A program made the translations under genes and the position numbers. Below the pieces are notes generated by a model. The model worked only from the letters and a program-made list of their open reading frames with translations. It was not told where the DNA came from and searched no databases. This document shows, piece by piece, positions 36,775 through 46,958 of a DNA stretch of 64,000 bases (the stretch's first letter is position 1; the number at the start of each line of letters is the position of its first letter). This DNA is from Myxococcales bacterium (GTDB lineage: Bacteria; Myxococcota_A; Polyangia; Polyangiales; Houyiibacteriaceae), in NCBI GenBank assembly GCA_019637115.1, contig JAHBWH010000010.1, positions 18,787-82,786 of the forward strand, in the 5' to 3' direction.

Positions 36775-38088
36775 ATGTCCAAGCCGCCGCGCTCCGCGTT
36801 GGGGAAGCTCAACCAGCTCACCGAGTCCCACGGAGAGCTCCGACGCGGCAAGGGCATGGTGAGCGGCGTCGTCGCGCTCTCGCTCGCGATGCTCTCGCTG
36901 CTCGCGGTGATCGGCTTCCACTTCCCCGCGTACACGAGCACACCCGAGCTGCGGGCGATGTACGACGTCACGACGCTCCGCTACCTCCTCTTCGGCGGGA
37001 TGCTGATCTCGGGCATGACCGCCGCGCTCAACCTCGTGCTGGGCCGCGCGCGCTGGCTCTCGGCCGGCGCGTTCGCGTTCCTCGGGGTCGCGCAGCTCCT
37101 CGGTGGCCCGACCGTGCCCATCGGCGACTTCGCCGACGACACGCCCTACATCGGCCTCGACTTCTTCATCCTCGACCTGCTCGGCTCGACGCTCGTCTTC
37201 GTGCTCATCGAGAAGCTCGTCCCGCTGCGGCGCGAGCAGCCGGTCTTCCGCGCGGAGTGGCAGACGGACCTGCAGCACTTCTTCGTCAACCACCTCTCGG
37301 TCGGGCTCGTGCTCATCGTCGTCAACCGGATCGTGCAAGGCGCGTTCGGTTGGGCCGAGAGCGACACCGTCCGAGGCTTCGTCCAGGGCTTGCCCTTCCT
37401 GCCGGCGCTGCTGCTCTGCGTCCTCGTCGCGGACCTCGCCCAATACTGGCTCCATCGCGCCTACCACGAAGTCCCGCTGCTCTGGCGCTTCCACTCGGTG
37501 CATCACAGCGCGAAGTCGATGGATTGGCTCGCCGGCTCGCGCCAGCACATCTTCGAGCTGATCCTCACACGCGTCCTCGTGCTCGGCCCGATCTTCGTGC
37601 TCGGCTTCTCGCAGCGCGTCGTCGACGCCTACGTGATCGTCGTCGGCTTCCAAGCGGTCTTCAACCACGCCAACGTCAGCGTCCGGCTCGGGCCCCTGCG
37701 CTACGTGATCGTGACCCCGAACTTCCACCACTGGCACCACTCGCGCGACACCGAGGCCATCGACAAGAACTACGCCGCGCACTTCGCGTTCCTCGACTAC
37801 CTCTTCGGCACGGCCGTGACCGCGAACCGGACGTGGCCCGATCGCTACGGCGTCGTCGGCGACTACGTGCCCGACGGGTTCTTTCGCCAGTTCTGGTTTC
37901 CGTTCGGCGGCTCCACCGAGAGCCAAGAGGAGCGACGCCTCTCGAAGCTCCCGGTACCGGCGGACGAACCAGCCGAGCCCAGCGCGGTCGACGTCCACGG
38001 CCAAGCGGGCGATGGCCTCTCCTCCGGCTCGACGCACGAACCACTCCCGAGCGTCGCGCCCTCCGTCTCGAGCCCCGCTCCGGAGTGA
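36775..38088 (+). CDS. Sterol desaturase/fatty acid hydroxylase-family membrane di-iron enzyme
   Basis: 437 residues. Four N-terminal helices (~25-150) precede the catalytic core. The histidine boxes are HRAYH (HX3H, in YWLHRAYHE), HSVHH (HX2HH) and HHWHH, which bind the di-iron centre. The GRAFAFLGV-like segment and the NYAAHFAFLDYLFGT motif are family-typical. Known members oxidise sterols (C-5 desaturase, C-4 methyl oxidase), fatty acids or carotenoids. The sterol operon 9 kb away makes a sterol substrate attractive but unproven. A decayed partial copy of its 3' part lies downstream. Confidence 0.85.
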   Translation: MSKPPRSALGKLNQLTESHGELRRGKGMVSGVVALSLAMLSLLAVIGFHFPAYTSTPELRAMYDVTTLRYLLFGGMLISGMTAALNLVLGRARWLSAGAFAFLGVAQLLGGPTVPIGDFADDTPYIGLDFFILDLLGSTLVFVLIEKLVPLRREQPVFRAEWQTDLQHFFVNHLSVGLVLIVVNRIVQGAFGWAESDTVRGFVQGLPFLPALLLCVLVADLAQYWLHRAYHEVPLLWRFHSVHHSAKSMDWLAGSRQHIFELILTRVLVLGPIFVLGFSQRVVDAYVIVVGFQAVFNHANVSVRLGPLRYVIVTPNFHHWHHSRDTEAIDKNYAAHFAFLDYLFGTAVTANRTWPDRYGVVGDYVPDGFFRQFWFPFGGSTESQEERRLSKLPVPADEPAEPSAVDVHGQAGDGLSSGSTHEPLPSVAPSVSSPAPE

Positions 38089-38374
38089 TCGCGGGGTGGA
38101 TCCTGCTGGAGCTCGCGCAGACGCGGCGGCCGCTCATCGTGGGCGTCCTCGAGCTCTTCTCCTGAGGCGCAGTCGGAGCTTCGATGTCTGCTACCCACGG
38201 TGCGTGCCGTGAACGCTCGCGAGCAAGAGCGCCCTCCTCCGCCCTGCGCCCCGAGGTGCCGTGGTCGACAAGGCCAACGTCCCGTAGGCGCGACGCAGCG
38301 GTGACGCCAAGCGTAGTGGCGCGAAGCGCGGTCTCTGACGATGGATTGGCGCCTTCGTCAAGGACGCGAGTGCC
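38089..38374. other. Non-coding gap after the desaturase gene
   Basis: No gene seen. A short open stretch (GWILLELAQTRRPLIVGVLELFS-like, ending 38165) and later scraps near 38270 and 38340 (CGATGGATTGG, matching the desaturase at ~37520) suggest eroded desaturase-derived sequence. Confidence 0.35.
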
Positions 38375-38486
38375 CAGCACTCGCGCGACACCGAAGCCAG
38401 CGACGAGAACGACGCCGCGCAGTTCGCCTTCCTCGACGACCTCGTCGGCACGGCCGTGACCGCGGACCGAACGAGACCCGACGCGA
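38375..38486 (+). pseudogene. Decayed duplicate fragment of the sterol desaturase gene
   Basis: The translated reading HSRDTEASDENDAAQFAF followed by LDDLVGTAVTADRTRPD matches the desaturase HSRDTEAIDKNYAAHFAF / LDYLFGTAVTANRTWPD at 37738-37850, and the DNA is similarly close over about 110 bases. The pair of histidines ahead of SRDTEA is now QH, and no start or other histidine boxes remain. It ends next to the stop of the convergent cytochrome gene. Confidence 0.8.
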
Positions 38487-38494
38487 ACCGCACG

Positions 38495-39463
38495 TCAGCG
38501 CCAGCGCGCGAGGAACGCGATCAGGTCCTCGCGCTCGGCTTCGTGGAGCGCCTCCACGCCTGGGTGGGGCGCGCGCCCCGCGCAGCCGACGAGCACCGCG
38601 TGTAACGTCGGCGCGCATCCGTCGTGGAGGTAGGGGGCGCGCTGGCCGACCCCCGTCAGAAGCGGCACCTGAAGCATCTCGGCGTCGACGACCGCCGCCT
38701 CGCGGCGTGTCCCCAGCGGCCCCGCGTGGCAGACGGCGCAGCCGGCCTGGTCGAAGACCTCCGCGCCGCGGGTGGCCGCCGCGGCGTCGGAGGCGGTCGC
38801 GATGGCCGGGAGCGCGTCGAGCCAAGCGCCGAGCGCGTCCACCTCGGCGTCGGACACGCGATGTCCGCCCATCTGTCGCTCGAAGGTATCCGTCATCACC
38901 TGCGCCAAGCTCCGGATCTCACCGCGCCAGTGAAACGGAGCCGTCGACGAGATCCCTCCGACGAGCGAGTGTGTGCGGCGCGGACCTTCTCCGAAGTCCC
39001 ACGTCAGTCCGTCGTCTCGACCCTCGGGGTGACACGACGCGCAAGCGACCCCGCTGCTCGGGACGTCGTGGAAGAGCGCGTGCCCAACGTCGGAGCCTCG
39101 GGCAGCGTCGAGCCAGACCCGACGTCGCTCGATCCCGTCGGCGTCGACGAGGGTCAGTGAGGCAGCGCGCGACGCGAAGGCGATCCACGACTCGCCCAGA
39201 CGATCGCGCGCCGAATCGGCGACCCAGACCAGGTCCTCGTGCACCAGCATGTGGCCGCCGCTGATCGGCGGCGGAGGCGGACGGTGGATCGTGACACCAC
39301 CATCGCGTGCGACCGCCGCTTCGCCCGCGCCCACCTCGCCTCCGTCGGCGTCGGCGCGCTCGGAGCTCACCGCGTCGGGCTCGGCAGCCTCGGCGGCGTG
39401 GTCGGCACAACCTGCTGCGAGAAGCCAAGCACAGACGAGCGCCGTCCCTGTTCGAGTCGCCAT
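38495..39463 (-). CDS. Dihaem cytochrome c lipoprotein (peroxidase-like)
   Basis: 322 residues from the ATG at 39463, preceded by GGAGGGA. The signal ends LLAAGC (lipoprotein). Two CxxCH haem sites are present: CASCHPEGRDDG and CAVCHAGPLGTRRE. The spacing, RTHSLVGGISSTAPFHWRGE and LLTGVGQRAPYLHDG match the MauG/di-haem cytochrome c peroxidase superfamily. It would transfer electrons or reduce peroxides in the periplasm. c-type maturation is required, and a ccmAB pair is elsewhere in the window. Confidence 0.87.
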   Translation of the reverse strand: MATRTGTALVCAWLLAAGCADHAAEAAEPDAVSSERADADGGEVGAGEAAVARDGGVTIHRPPPPPISGGHMLVHEDLVWVADSARDRLGESWIAFASRAASLTLVDADGIERRRVWLDAARGSDVGHALFHDVPSSGVACASCHPEGRDDGLTWDFGEGPRRTHSLVGGISSTAPFHWRGEIRSLAQVMTDTFERQMGGHRVSDAEVDALGAWLDALPAIATASDAAAATRGAEVFDQAGCAVCHAGPLGTRREAAVVDAEMLQVPLLTGVGQRAPYLHDGCAPTLHAVLVGCAGRAPHPGVEALHEAEREDLIAFLARWR

Positions 39464-39685
39464 CGTCCCTCCGAAGGAGTGTCGTCCGCTGCGGAGCGAC
39501 TTTCCATGGGGGCCCAACCTTCGTGCCCGCAGTTTCCCGCGCGCCGGACAGATCTCGAGCCCGTGCGGACGCTCGAGGAGCGTAGCGCCCTCCGTTTGTG
39601 GCCCGACGCTCGCGTGGGGCGCGTCGTGACCGTGGCGGCGGACCGCACGGTCATGTCGACGGTGCTCGTCCGTCGTCGGCTGGGC

Positions 39686-40378
39686 TCACGCGCGAAGACG
39701 TCGGGCGATCAGCGCGCGCAGCTCCTCCCCGTCGCCCACGTCGTAGGGCGTGCCGTGCGAGGGGAGGATCCGCGCGGGGCGCTCCTCGTCGAGGGTGCGC
39801 TCGAGCCACGCGCGGAAGGCCGCGCGGTCCTCGAGACCGAGCCAGTCGAACGTCGCGCCGATGCAGAGCCCTGGCGCGGTCGAGAGCCACCTCAACATCA
39901 CACCGCGCGCCCCCTTCAGCGGCCGGGTCTCGTGGAAGAGCGCGTCGCAGATGATCCACGTGCGGGCGCCATCGACGTCGAGCGAGAGCCACGCCTCGCC
40001 GTTCTTCGTCCCCGCGGGCACGAGGAAGCGCGCGCCCGGCGGTAGGCGCTCGGCCGCAGCGTCGATCGGCGCGAGGCCCACGTGACCCTTCTTGCGCAGT
40101 CGCGCGCTCGCACGCTCCGACGCGACCACGGCCGCCTGCGGGAAGCGCTCGCGGTACGCCGGCAGCCCGAGGTGGTGGAAGTGGTTGGGCGCGAAGAGCA
40201 CCTCGACGTCGCCGAGCCCGGCGAGCTGCTCGAGCAATTCCGTCCCGAGGCGCGTCGGGCTGTGGACGAGCAGCCCACCGCTCGCGAGCCGCGCGACGTA
40301 CATCCCGTTGTGCCAACCGAAACCGAGATCCTTCTCGGCGTGCCAGAGCCCATCCCCGAGCGCCGTCAGCGTCGCCAT
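39686..40378 (-). CDS. DUF4336/metallo-beta-lactamase-like protein
   Basis: 230 residues from the ATG at 40378. APNHFHHLGLPAYRERFP keeps a partial HxHxxH-like metal motif. Also present are IICDALFHE, SHGTPYDVGDGEEL near the C-terminus and the ARGVMLRWL segment. The layout matches DUF4336, an MBL-fold family with no assigned reaction. No signal peptide. It ends 223 bases from the cytochrome gene and is divergent from the histidine kinase. Confidence 0.75.
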   Translation of the reverse strand: MATLTALGDGLWHAEKDLGFGWHNGMYVARLASGGLLVHSPTRLGTELLEQLAGLGDVEVLFAPNHFHHLGLPAYRERFPQAAVVASERASARLRKKGHVGLAPIDAAAERLPPGARFLVPAGTKNGEAWLSLDVDGARTWIICDALFHETRPLKGARGVMLRWLSTAPGLCIGATFDWLGLEDRAAFRAWLERTLDEERPARILPSHGTPYDVGDGEELRALIARRLRA

Positions 40379-40685
40379 GACACGAGCGTACGCGCTTCTT
40401 GCACGACGAAGCCACCTCAGCGAGCGCCCCGACCGCGGAGCCGAGCAGAAGCGATGATGCGAGGGACCCACCGCGACTCCGGTAGGCGTGCTTGCCCACG
40501 CGGTCTCGTCGCGCATACTGGAGGCTCAATCGCGGCATCGGAGACGCTGCGCGGGAGCGGGGAGTGATCGAAGGTCGGCGGGTAGGGGGCGAGACCGACA
40601 CGGTCGAGGTCGCGGCGAGGCAGGTCACCTGCTGCCGTCCCGGCAAGCGACACCACCTCTCCGCCCAACCGACGGCCGCACCCAC
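40379..40685. promoter_or_regulatory. Divergent gap upstream of the hybrid histidine kinase
   Basis: 307 bases between two divergent starts. No consensus promoter, operator or hairpin recognised. The kinase frame is open back to 40488 but the translated sequence there is not protein-like. Confidence 0.35.
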
Positions 40686-42560
40686 GTGAAAGATCGGTTC
40701 CTAACCCGACTACGCGCGCTCTTGGGATCCTTCAATCCCGAGCGTTGGCGCGAGAGCCTCTTGCGGATCGTGCTTCGAGTCGGGCTCGGCCTGGGCGTCC
40801 TCGTGTACGTGCCGAGCGTCGCAATCGCCTGGCAGCTCGACATGTCGGCGATCGTCATCGCGGACACGCTCGCCGTCCTCGTCGTGGCCTGGCTCGCCCT
40901 CGTCGAGCCGCTCACCTTCACCGTACGCGCGGCGATGCTCTGCGCGGTCTTGTTCTCGCTCGGCGTCGTGCTCCTCGCGCTCGTCGGGCCCGTCGCGCAG
41001 ATCTACCTGCTCGGCTTCTCCCTCATCGCCACGTTGCTGCTGCGGATGCGCGTGGGGCTCGGTACCGTCGCGCTCAACGCTGCGACGATGCTGTCCCTCG
41101 GCCTGCTCGGCCACGCCGCGCCGGAGATGACGCTCGTCGGTTGGGGCGAGTCTCCGACGGCGTGGGCCGTGGTGACGGTCAACTTCGTCTTCGTGAACGC
41201 GCTCCTCGTCGCCGCCCTCGGGGCGATCGTCGGCTCACTGGAGGAGATCACCGCGCGTGAGCGCCACGCCCGCCAAGCGCTGGAGACCGAGCAGGCCTCG
41301 CTCGTCGCTACCAACGAACGGCTCGAGCGCGAGGTCGCCGAGCGCAGGCGGACCGAGGAGGAGCTGCGCGCCTCCGAGGTGCGCGAGCGTGCGCTCGAGG
41401 ACGAGCGGAAGTCGCTCGACGCGCAGGTGCAGCACGCGCAGAAGATGGACGCGATCGGGCGGCTCGCCGGCGGGATCGCGCACGACTTCAACAACATGCT
41501 CAGCGTCATCGCGGGGTACGCGAGCCTCGCGCGCGAGAGCGTCCCCGACAGCTCGGAGCTGCAGTCGGACCTGGGCGAGATCCTGAAAGCGACCGAGCGC
41601 TCCACCCAGCTGACGAGTCAGCTCTTGGCCTTCGCGCGACGACAACCGATCGCGCCCCAGGTGTTCGAGCTCGACGAGGCGGTGGAGTCGACGCTGCGGA
41701 TGCTCCGTCGCCTCGTCGGCGAGGACATCCAGGTCATGTGGAAGCCCGGCCGCGCCGGGGTCGTCCGCATGGACCCCGCGCAGCTCGACCAAGTGCTCGT
41801 CAACCTCGCCGTGAACGCGCGCGACGCGATCGGAGGCGTCGGGCTCCTGTCGGTCGAGACGTCCCACGTCACGCTCGATGAAGAGTACGTCCGGATGCAC
41901 GTCGAGGCGCGCGAGGGGAGCTTCGCGGTCCTGGCCGTGAGCGACGACGGATGCGGCATGGACGAGGCGACCCGCGCTCGAATCTTCGAGCCGTTCTTCA
42001 CCACCAAGCCCATCGGCGCGGGGACTGGACTCGGCCTCGCGACGGTCTACGGGATCATCAAGCAGAACGACGGCCTGATTCGCGTCTACAGTGAGCCAGG
42101 TCGCGGGACCACCTTTCGCGTGTACCTGCCCTCGGCGCTCGAGGCCGAAGCGACCGTCAACCGCGCGAGCACGACGGTCTCGAACATCGGCGGAGAGGAG
42201 ACGATCCTCCTCGTGGAAGACGAGCCGACGGTGCGCGAGCTGACCGCGCGGCTGCTAGAACGGCTCGGCTACCGAGTCCTGGTCGCAGATGGGCCACGGG
42301 CTGCGCTGGAGCTCTCGGCGGCGCACGCAGAGGAGATTCACCTCCTCGTGACCGACGTGGTGATGCCGCAGATGAGCGGGCGCGACGTCCGGGAGGCGCT
42401 GACGAAGGAGCGCCCCGCGATGCGTTGCCTGTACGTCTCGGGCTACACCGCCGACCTGCTGAGTCCGGAGGGCGTCCTCGAAGAGGGCGTCCACTTCCTC
42501 CCCAAGCCGTTCGCGCCTAGCGCGCTCGCGGCCAAGGTGCGCGAGGCCCTCGCGACCTGA
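40686..42560 (+). CDS. Hybrid sensor histidine kinase with receiver domain
   Basis: 624 residues from a GTG. About six hydrophobic segments occupy ~28-185, with no large periplasmic loop, so it may sense a membrane or intracellular signal. A coiled coil (~190-250, rich in E/R/L) links to HisKA with phospho-acceptor His266 in [12 protein letters not shown]. An HATPase follows (N-box [11 protein letters not shown]-boxes DDGCGMDE and [11 protein letters not shown]). The C-terminal receiver has Asp557 in [13 protein letters not shown] and Lys607 in LPKPF. No response-regulator gene is adjacent; the built-in receiver may be the phosphate sink or relay. Confidence 0.92.
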   Translation: MKDRFLTRLRALLGSFNPERWRESLLRIVLRVGLGLGVLVYVPSVAIAWQLDMSAIVIADTLAVLVVAWLALVEPLTFTVRAAMLCAVLFSLGVVLLALVGPVAQIYLLGFSLIATLLLRMRVGLGTVALNAATMLSLGLLGHAAPEMTLVGWGESPTAWAVVTVNFVFVNALLVAALGAIVGSLEEITARERHARQALETEQASLVATNERLEREVAERRRTEEELRASEVRERALEDERKSLDAQVQHAQKMDAIGRLAGGIAHDFNNMLSVIAGYASLARESVPDSSELQSDLGEILKATERSTQLTSQLLAFARRQPIAPQVFELDEAVESTLRMLRRLVGEDIQVMWKPGRAGVVRMDPAQLDQVLVNLAVNARDAIGGVGLLSVETSHVTLDEEYVRMHVEAREGSFAVLAVSDDGCGMDEATRARIFEPFFTTKPIGAGTGLGLATVYGIIKQNDGLIRVYSEPGRGTTFRVYLPSALEAEATVNRASTTVSNIGGEETILLVEDEPTVRELTARLLERLGYRVLVADGPRAALELSAAHAEEIHLLVTDVVMPQMSGRDVREALTKERPAMRCLYVSGYTADLLSPEGVLEEGVHFLPKPFAPSALAAKVREALAT

Positions 42561-42708
42561 CGGCTCGTCGAGGAGCCGCTCTCGAAGCCGCCGTCGAGGA
42601 GCGCTCCCGACGTGAGGGCACGCCCCGCAGAGGGCGGACGGCTGGCGGCGACCGAGGCTGACTTCGAACTGTCACACAACTCGATCGGCGCCGGCCCGAG
42701 ACGGGTTC

Positions 42709-45700
42709 ATGTCGACCCCGATCTTCCGTCGTCGTCCGCCGAAGCGGGCAGCTCGCCCGGGCCGCTTCGCTCTGCGGCTCATCGGTCTCTCCCTCCTCGG
42801 GCTCTTGGCGCCCGGGATCGATTGTCAGAGTCGACCCGGGTGCGATCACGCGGACGCCTGTCGAGCACGCGAGAGCCGACGCTGCATCAACTTCTGCGCA
42901 CCACGCTGGACCGACGCGGAGGTGATCACGACGGATGGCGCTGCCTGTCCACGGGCGGAGCACGAGTGCTCTCTCGAGCTCGACTTCTCACGCGGCGACC
43001 TCGCGCTCTGCCCCACGGGGTGGAGCTGCGCTGCCGATCCGCAGGATCCCGCGTCGCCTCGCGGACGATGCGAGCCGGCGGGGCGCTTCGGCGCTCACTG
43101 TGGGCGCTTCGCGAACGACGCCGCCGAATCGGGTGAAGGCTTCGGCGGCTGCTCGCCAGGGCTCGCTTGCGTTGCAGAGTCTTGCGCGACCATGGCGCCG
43201 TGGGAGCGCTTCATGCCCAACCTTCCGCCCCCCGGCGCGGGCGATCCAGGCAGCTTGGGGGACCCCGGACGTTGCCTCCCTCACGCGCTCGAGGGCCAGC
43301 GCTGCGACACCGACGTGCTGACGGCCCCCGGCTGCGCGACATGCGAGCCAGGGACGCTCTGCCTCGACGCGAGGGCGTATGGGCTCGAAGGCCTTCGGTG
43401 CCTGCGCCCCTGCGACTCGGACGGGGACTGCGCTTGCGGAGCGAAGACGTATTGCGACGCCATCCCGGACTCGGCGATCGCGGCGCACGGCGGCGCCATC
43501 GACGGCCGCACCTTCTGTCGCCCCTGCCTCGCGACACACGCGACGTGTGAGAGGGGCAACCCCGCGCTGACTTGCTGTGACGGCAGCGCGAGCTGCGAAC
43601 GTGTCTATCTCGACCTCTCCGAGGCGACGACATCGTCGACCTCCTCTTCGGGCCCACACATCGACTTCGGCTCGCCGGTGTGGCGAGGCGGAGCCGGAGG
43701 CGGGACCGGCGGCTCCGCGACGGGTATCGGAGGCTTCGTGGGCGGAGGCGGGACGGGTTCGAGCCCGTCGGGCGGCACGGCCTCGGGCGGCCCGAGCTTC
43801 TCCGACGAGGTCCCATCCGGCGTCGTGGACGTCGTCGATCGCTGTTGCCGGCGCGAGGGCACCGCGTGCGAGCAGGGGCTCGAGGACGCCTGCTGCAGCG
43901 GTACCCGCTGTGGTGTCCGCGGGACCTGCGAGACATGCGGAATCACCGGTATGAACGCGAAGCACTTCGCGTGTTGTCCCGGCTACGTCGCCGTGCCGGT
44001 GCCCAGCGGCGGACGTGAGTGTCGTCGCTGCGGGGCGCTCGGAACCGCGGGAGCGTGCTCGCCGTACACGTTCGTGACCATGGGGCGAAGCGCGATCGAC
44101 AACGTCGCGATCCCCGCGACCAACGCTGGGGTCCCGGATGTCCTCGGCCTCGCGGGTGGGAACCTCGTCGACACACGTGGCCGGGTCGAAGCCGTGTCGT
44201 ACCGACTGCACCCACGCCACCGAGCCTACGCCTTCTACGCGCCCTTCACCCGAGATCACCTGGGTGGGCTGAGCGGAGGAGACTCGTACCGCGCACTTCC
44301 GCCGACGCAGGATGCCGTATCCGAGGTGCTTCATCGTTTCGCCGCGCCGCAATCGATCCAAGCGGTGCGGGTCTACGACCCGGGCGCGTGCTCGTTGATG
44401 CTCGACTGGCAGCGGCTCGTGGACAACGTGACGATCGACAGCTTGCGTTCGAACCTCTACCCACCGCGCAGCGCCGGGCAGCGAATCAACGCGATTCGGC
44501 ACATCGACACGCAGGTGAGCCCGGTCCTGCGCCACCGCCCCGCGTTCCCAGCGGAGCTCCCGCTCGGGCCGGCCGTGCCAGACGACCGCCTGCACATCCA
44601 ATCGAAGTTCCGATTCGAGCACAACAGCTGCATTCGCGCGATCGAGGTCACCATCGACCTCGAGCTGGCGATCGAGCTCACCGATCTGCAGCCCCCCGAC
44701 CGCGGGTTGGACGCACACATCACGTCGGCGGGGTGCGAGTGGTTCAGCGAGGCGACCGGTAACTTCTACGAGTGCGACCTGCCCGTCGAGCGCGACGGTG
44801 AGCAGGTGCGCCTCGAGCGCTTCGTCATCCGCGAGACGCCGCGATGTGCGCCGGGCGCGTGCTTCGAGGAGGAGCTGGTTCTCGGGGTGGGTTGCATGCC
44901 GTGGGAGGACGAGTATCGATGTACGTTGCCGGTGCTCGAGGCACGACCGAGAGGGGACTACCGCGTGGTGAACGTCGACCGCCGCAACCCGAACAGTGAG
45001 CTCGTGGACTGGCAGACCTTCGCGCGGCCCCGATTCCCCGACCCCTTCAGGCGTCGCATCAGGGTTCGGCCCACGCGCACGGACATCCGCTTCGACCGCC
45101 ATTGTGCGCTCTCGGCGGTCACGGCTCCCTTGATCCGAAGGAAGCTTTGGGCGGGGATCTCGGCAGGGTTCGGCGATATCGAGAGCCGTCTGACCTCCGT
45201 GGTCGCCAACGCGTTTCGCATGGCGCCGCGCCGCGTGTTGATTCGTCCGGAGGGCGTCGAGATCGTGTTGGCGGAGAACGAGCGCGACCCTCAGTACGCG
45301 CGGGCGCTCGAACAGACGACGGCGACGGATCGGTCGGTCCTCTGGCGCTTGGCGAGCTGCGAGGATGCGCGAAACCGCACGCGAGGACCGGCCGGCGAGG
45401 TCGGCGCTCCCAACCCCAGCGCACTTCCGGTCGTGTCGTCTTCGAGCGGGAGCGCCGTGTCGCCCCGTTTGAGGGACCAAGCCCTCTGCCGCCCCGACGC
45501 CCCTGATGCTTGCGGAGACGTCTGCCCCGAGACCGGCTACCGATGCACCGATGGAGTGCAGGCCTTCTTGACCACCGGTGAACCGATGGCGGCAGCGTTC
45601 CGCCGGGAGGCCGTGTGCGCGGGCGGGGCGTGCTGCAATCCCGAGGACCTCTGCACCGACGGCGATCGGACGCGGTGTCGCGGGAGGGCCGTCGTCGACT

Positions 45701-45948
45701 ACTCCCGGGGCGAGTTCATCGTGCGATGCGGCGCCGATTGCCGTGCCTATGGGAGCAACACGTCGAGCGACGCGACCTGTTGGGCCGGAGGGCGCTTCGT
45801 CTGTGTCGGTGAGGAGGTCACGGTGCCCAACCTCCGAGGAGAGCCGCGCCGCGTCGTCCACTGCGCGGAGGGGTGCACTCCGTGCCCCGTCGAGACGAGC
45901 GCGTGCGACGCCACCGGGCGCTGCGTGGCCCGAGAGGGAGCGCCGTGA
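42709..45948 (+). CDS. Large secreted cysteine-rich protein
   Basis: 1079 residues, with a signal sequence (LIGLSLLGLLAPGIDC). Cys pairs and clusters recur throughout: TDEC-like DGAACPRAEHEC, CRPCLATHATC, CCSGTRCGVRGTC, CAGGACCNPEDLC and a C-terminal CAEGCTPCPVETSACDATGRC. A Gly/Ser linker (GGAGGGTGGSATGIGGF) separates the N-terminal Cys-rich third from a beta-rich middle. No family recognised. Coding bias is slightly weaker than its neighbours. It overlaps the next lipoprotein gene (GTGA), so the two are made together and may form a surface pair. Confidence 0.7.
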   Translation: MSTPIFRRRPPKRAARPGRFALRLIGLSLLGLLAPGIDCQSRPGCDHADACRARESRRCINFCAPRWTDAEVITTDGAACPRAEHECSLELDFSRGDLALCPTGWSCAADPQDPASPRGRCEPAGRFGAHCGRFANDAAESGEGFGGCSPGLACVAESCATMAPWERFMPNLPPPGAGDPGSLGDPGRCLPHALEGQRCDTDVLTAPGCATCEPGTLCLDARAYGLEGLRCLRPCDSDGDCACGAKTYCDAIPDSAIAAHGGAIDGRTFCRPCLATHATCERGNPALTCCDGSASCERVYLDLSEATTSSTSSSGPHIDFGSPVWRGGAGGGTGGSATGIGGFVGGGGTGSSPSGGTASGGPSFSDEVPSGVVDVVDRCCRREGTACEQGLEDACCSGTRCGVRGTCETCGITGMNAKHFACCPGYVAVPVPSGGRECRRCGALGTAGACSPYTFVTMGRSAIDNVAIPATNAGVPDVLGLAGGNLVDTRGRVEAVSYRLHPRHRAYAFYAPFTRDHLGGLSGGDSYRALPPTQDAVSEVLHRFAAPQSIQAVRVYDPGACSLMLDWQRLVDNVTIDSLRSNLYPPRSAGQRINAIRHIDTQVSPVLRHRPAFPAELPLGPAVPDDRLHIQSKFRFEHNSCIRAIEVTIDLELAIELTDLQPPDRGLDAHITSAGCEWFSEATGNFYECDLPVERDGEQVRLERFVIRETPRCAPGACFEEELVLGVGCMPWEDEYRCTLPVLEARPRGDYRVVNVDRRNPNSELVDWQTFARPRFPDPFRRRIRVRPTRTDIRFDRHCALSAVTAPLIRRKLWAGISAGFGDIESRLTSVVANAFRMAPRRVLIRPEGVEIVLAENERDPQYARALEQTTATDRSVLWRLASCEDARNRTRGPAGEVGAPNPSALPVVSSSSGSAVSPRLRDQALCRPDAPDACGDVCPETGYRCTDGVQAFLTTGEPMAAAFRREAVCAGGACCNPEDLCTDGDRTRCRGRAVVDYSRGEFIVRCGADCRAYGSNTSSDATCWAGGRFVCVGEEVTVPNLRGEPRRVVHCAEGCTPCPVETSACDATGRCVAREGAP

Positions 45949-46931
45949 CCCGTCTAGCTTTCAAGCTCCGGTCGCACGCAGACCTCACGCCGAGAGGCCG
46001 CTCGTCGGCCACGCGGTGGGCGGCATGCGTGCTCGGCATGGTGGCCGCGCTGGCTGCGGGTTGTTTTCGCAGCAACGAGGATGGCCGGGGCGACGCGGCC
46101 CGAATCGATGGGGGGGCGCTGCCGACGGACGATGCCGCGCGGTTGGAAGCGGGCTTCGACGCTGCGGGTCACGCCTGCGGGACCCACGCGGGCTATCTGC
46201 GGTGCGGGCACCGCTGCCTGAACCCCGACTGCCCCGAAGTCGACGGGGTGCAGGGTGCGTGCATAGCGTTCGACGTCTGCCTGTACCAACCGTCGGATCC
46301 TCGAGGGGCGCGGGGTTGCGAGATCACTCCCGCGGCTCGAGGTGGAGTCGCCGTCTACTGCTGGGGCGGAGACCTGTGCGTCACCGGACCCGGCGCACCA
46401 GCCGGGAGCATCGCGGGCGCGTGCATGGACGAACGCGCGTGCCGGTTCTTGCGCGTCGAGGGCGAACGCGAGGGCTTCGAGCACCGCTGCCAATACAGCG
46501 ACGGCACGTACTACGAAGCAGGTCCACCGTGGCTCGAGCGCTGCCCCGCGTCCCCCGAGCCACGTAACCCCTTCTGCGGCGGCGCGTGCGGCGAGTGCCC
46601 CTACGACCCAGGGGAGTTTTCGGAGGCTCGCTGGGGGACGAGCTGCTGGGGTGTCAACGAGGAGCGCGGCTTCGGCGTCTGCACGATCCAAGCGTGGGAC
46701 ACCTGCCGCCGCTCACAGGCGGGCACCGGGAGCGCGGCGCGCGAGGCCTGGGACGAGTTCGAGCTCCGCGCGGGATACCCCGTCGCCTGCATGGTCGCCG
46801 TCGACGACGAGACCGACGACCGGCTCGCCGACTTTGGGGTCTGGGTCTCACGCGCCGCCTGCGACCACTACACCGGCACGTTCCCAGGCTCCTTCTCTTG
46901 TGTGGGCGCCGACTGGCGTCCCCTCGAGTGA
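45945..46931 (+). CDS. Cysteine-rich lipoprotein, coupled to the preceding gene
   Basis: 328 residues from a GTG that overlaps the previous stop by four bases. The signal ends ALAAGC (lipoprotein). More than 20 Cys follow, in patterns such as CGGACGECPYDPG, CGHRCLNPDC and CRRSQAGTG. No recognised domain. The shared operon and similar composition suggest it partners the 1079-residue protein outside the cell. Confidence 0.72.
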   Translation: MTRLAFKLRSHADLTPRGRSSATRWAACVLGMVAALAAGCFRSNEDGRGDAARIDGGALPTDDAARLEAGFDAAGHACGTHAGYLRCGHRCLNPDCPEVDGVQGACIAFDVCLYQPSDPRGARGCEITPAARGGVAVYCWGGDLCVTGPGAPAGSIAGACMDERACRFLRVEGEREGFEHRCQYSDGTYYEAGPPWLERCPASPEPRNPFCGGACGECPYDPGEFSEARWGTSCWGVNEERGFGVCTIQAWDTCRRSQAGTGSAAREAWDEFELRAGYPVACMVAVDDETDDRLADFGVWVSRAACDHYTGTFPGSFSCVGADWRPLE

Positions 46932-46958
46932 GAGAGGAGGGGCGCGTTCCTCGACCCG

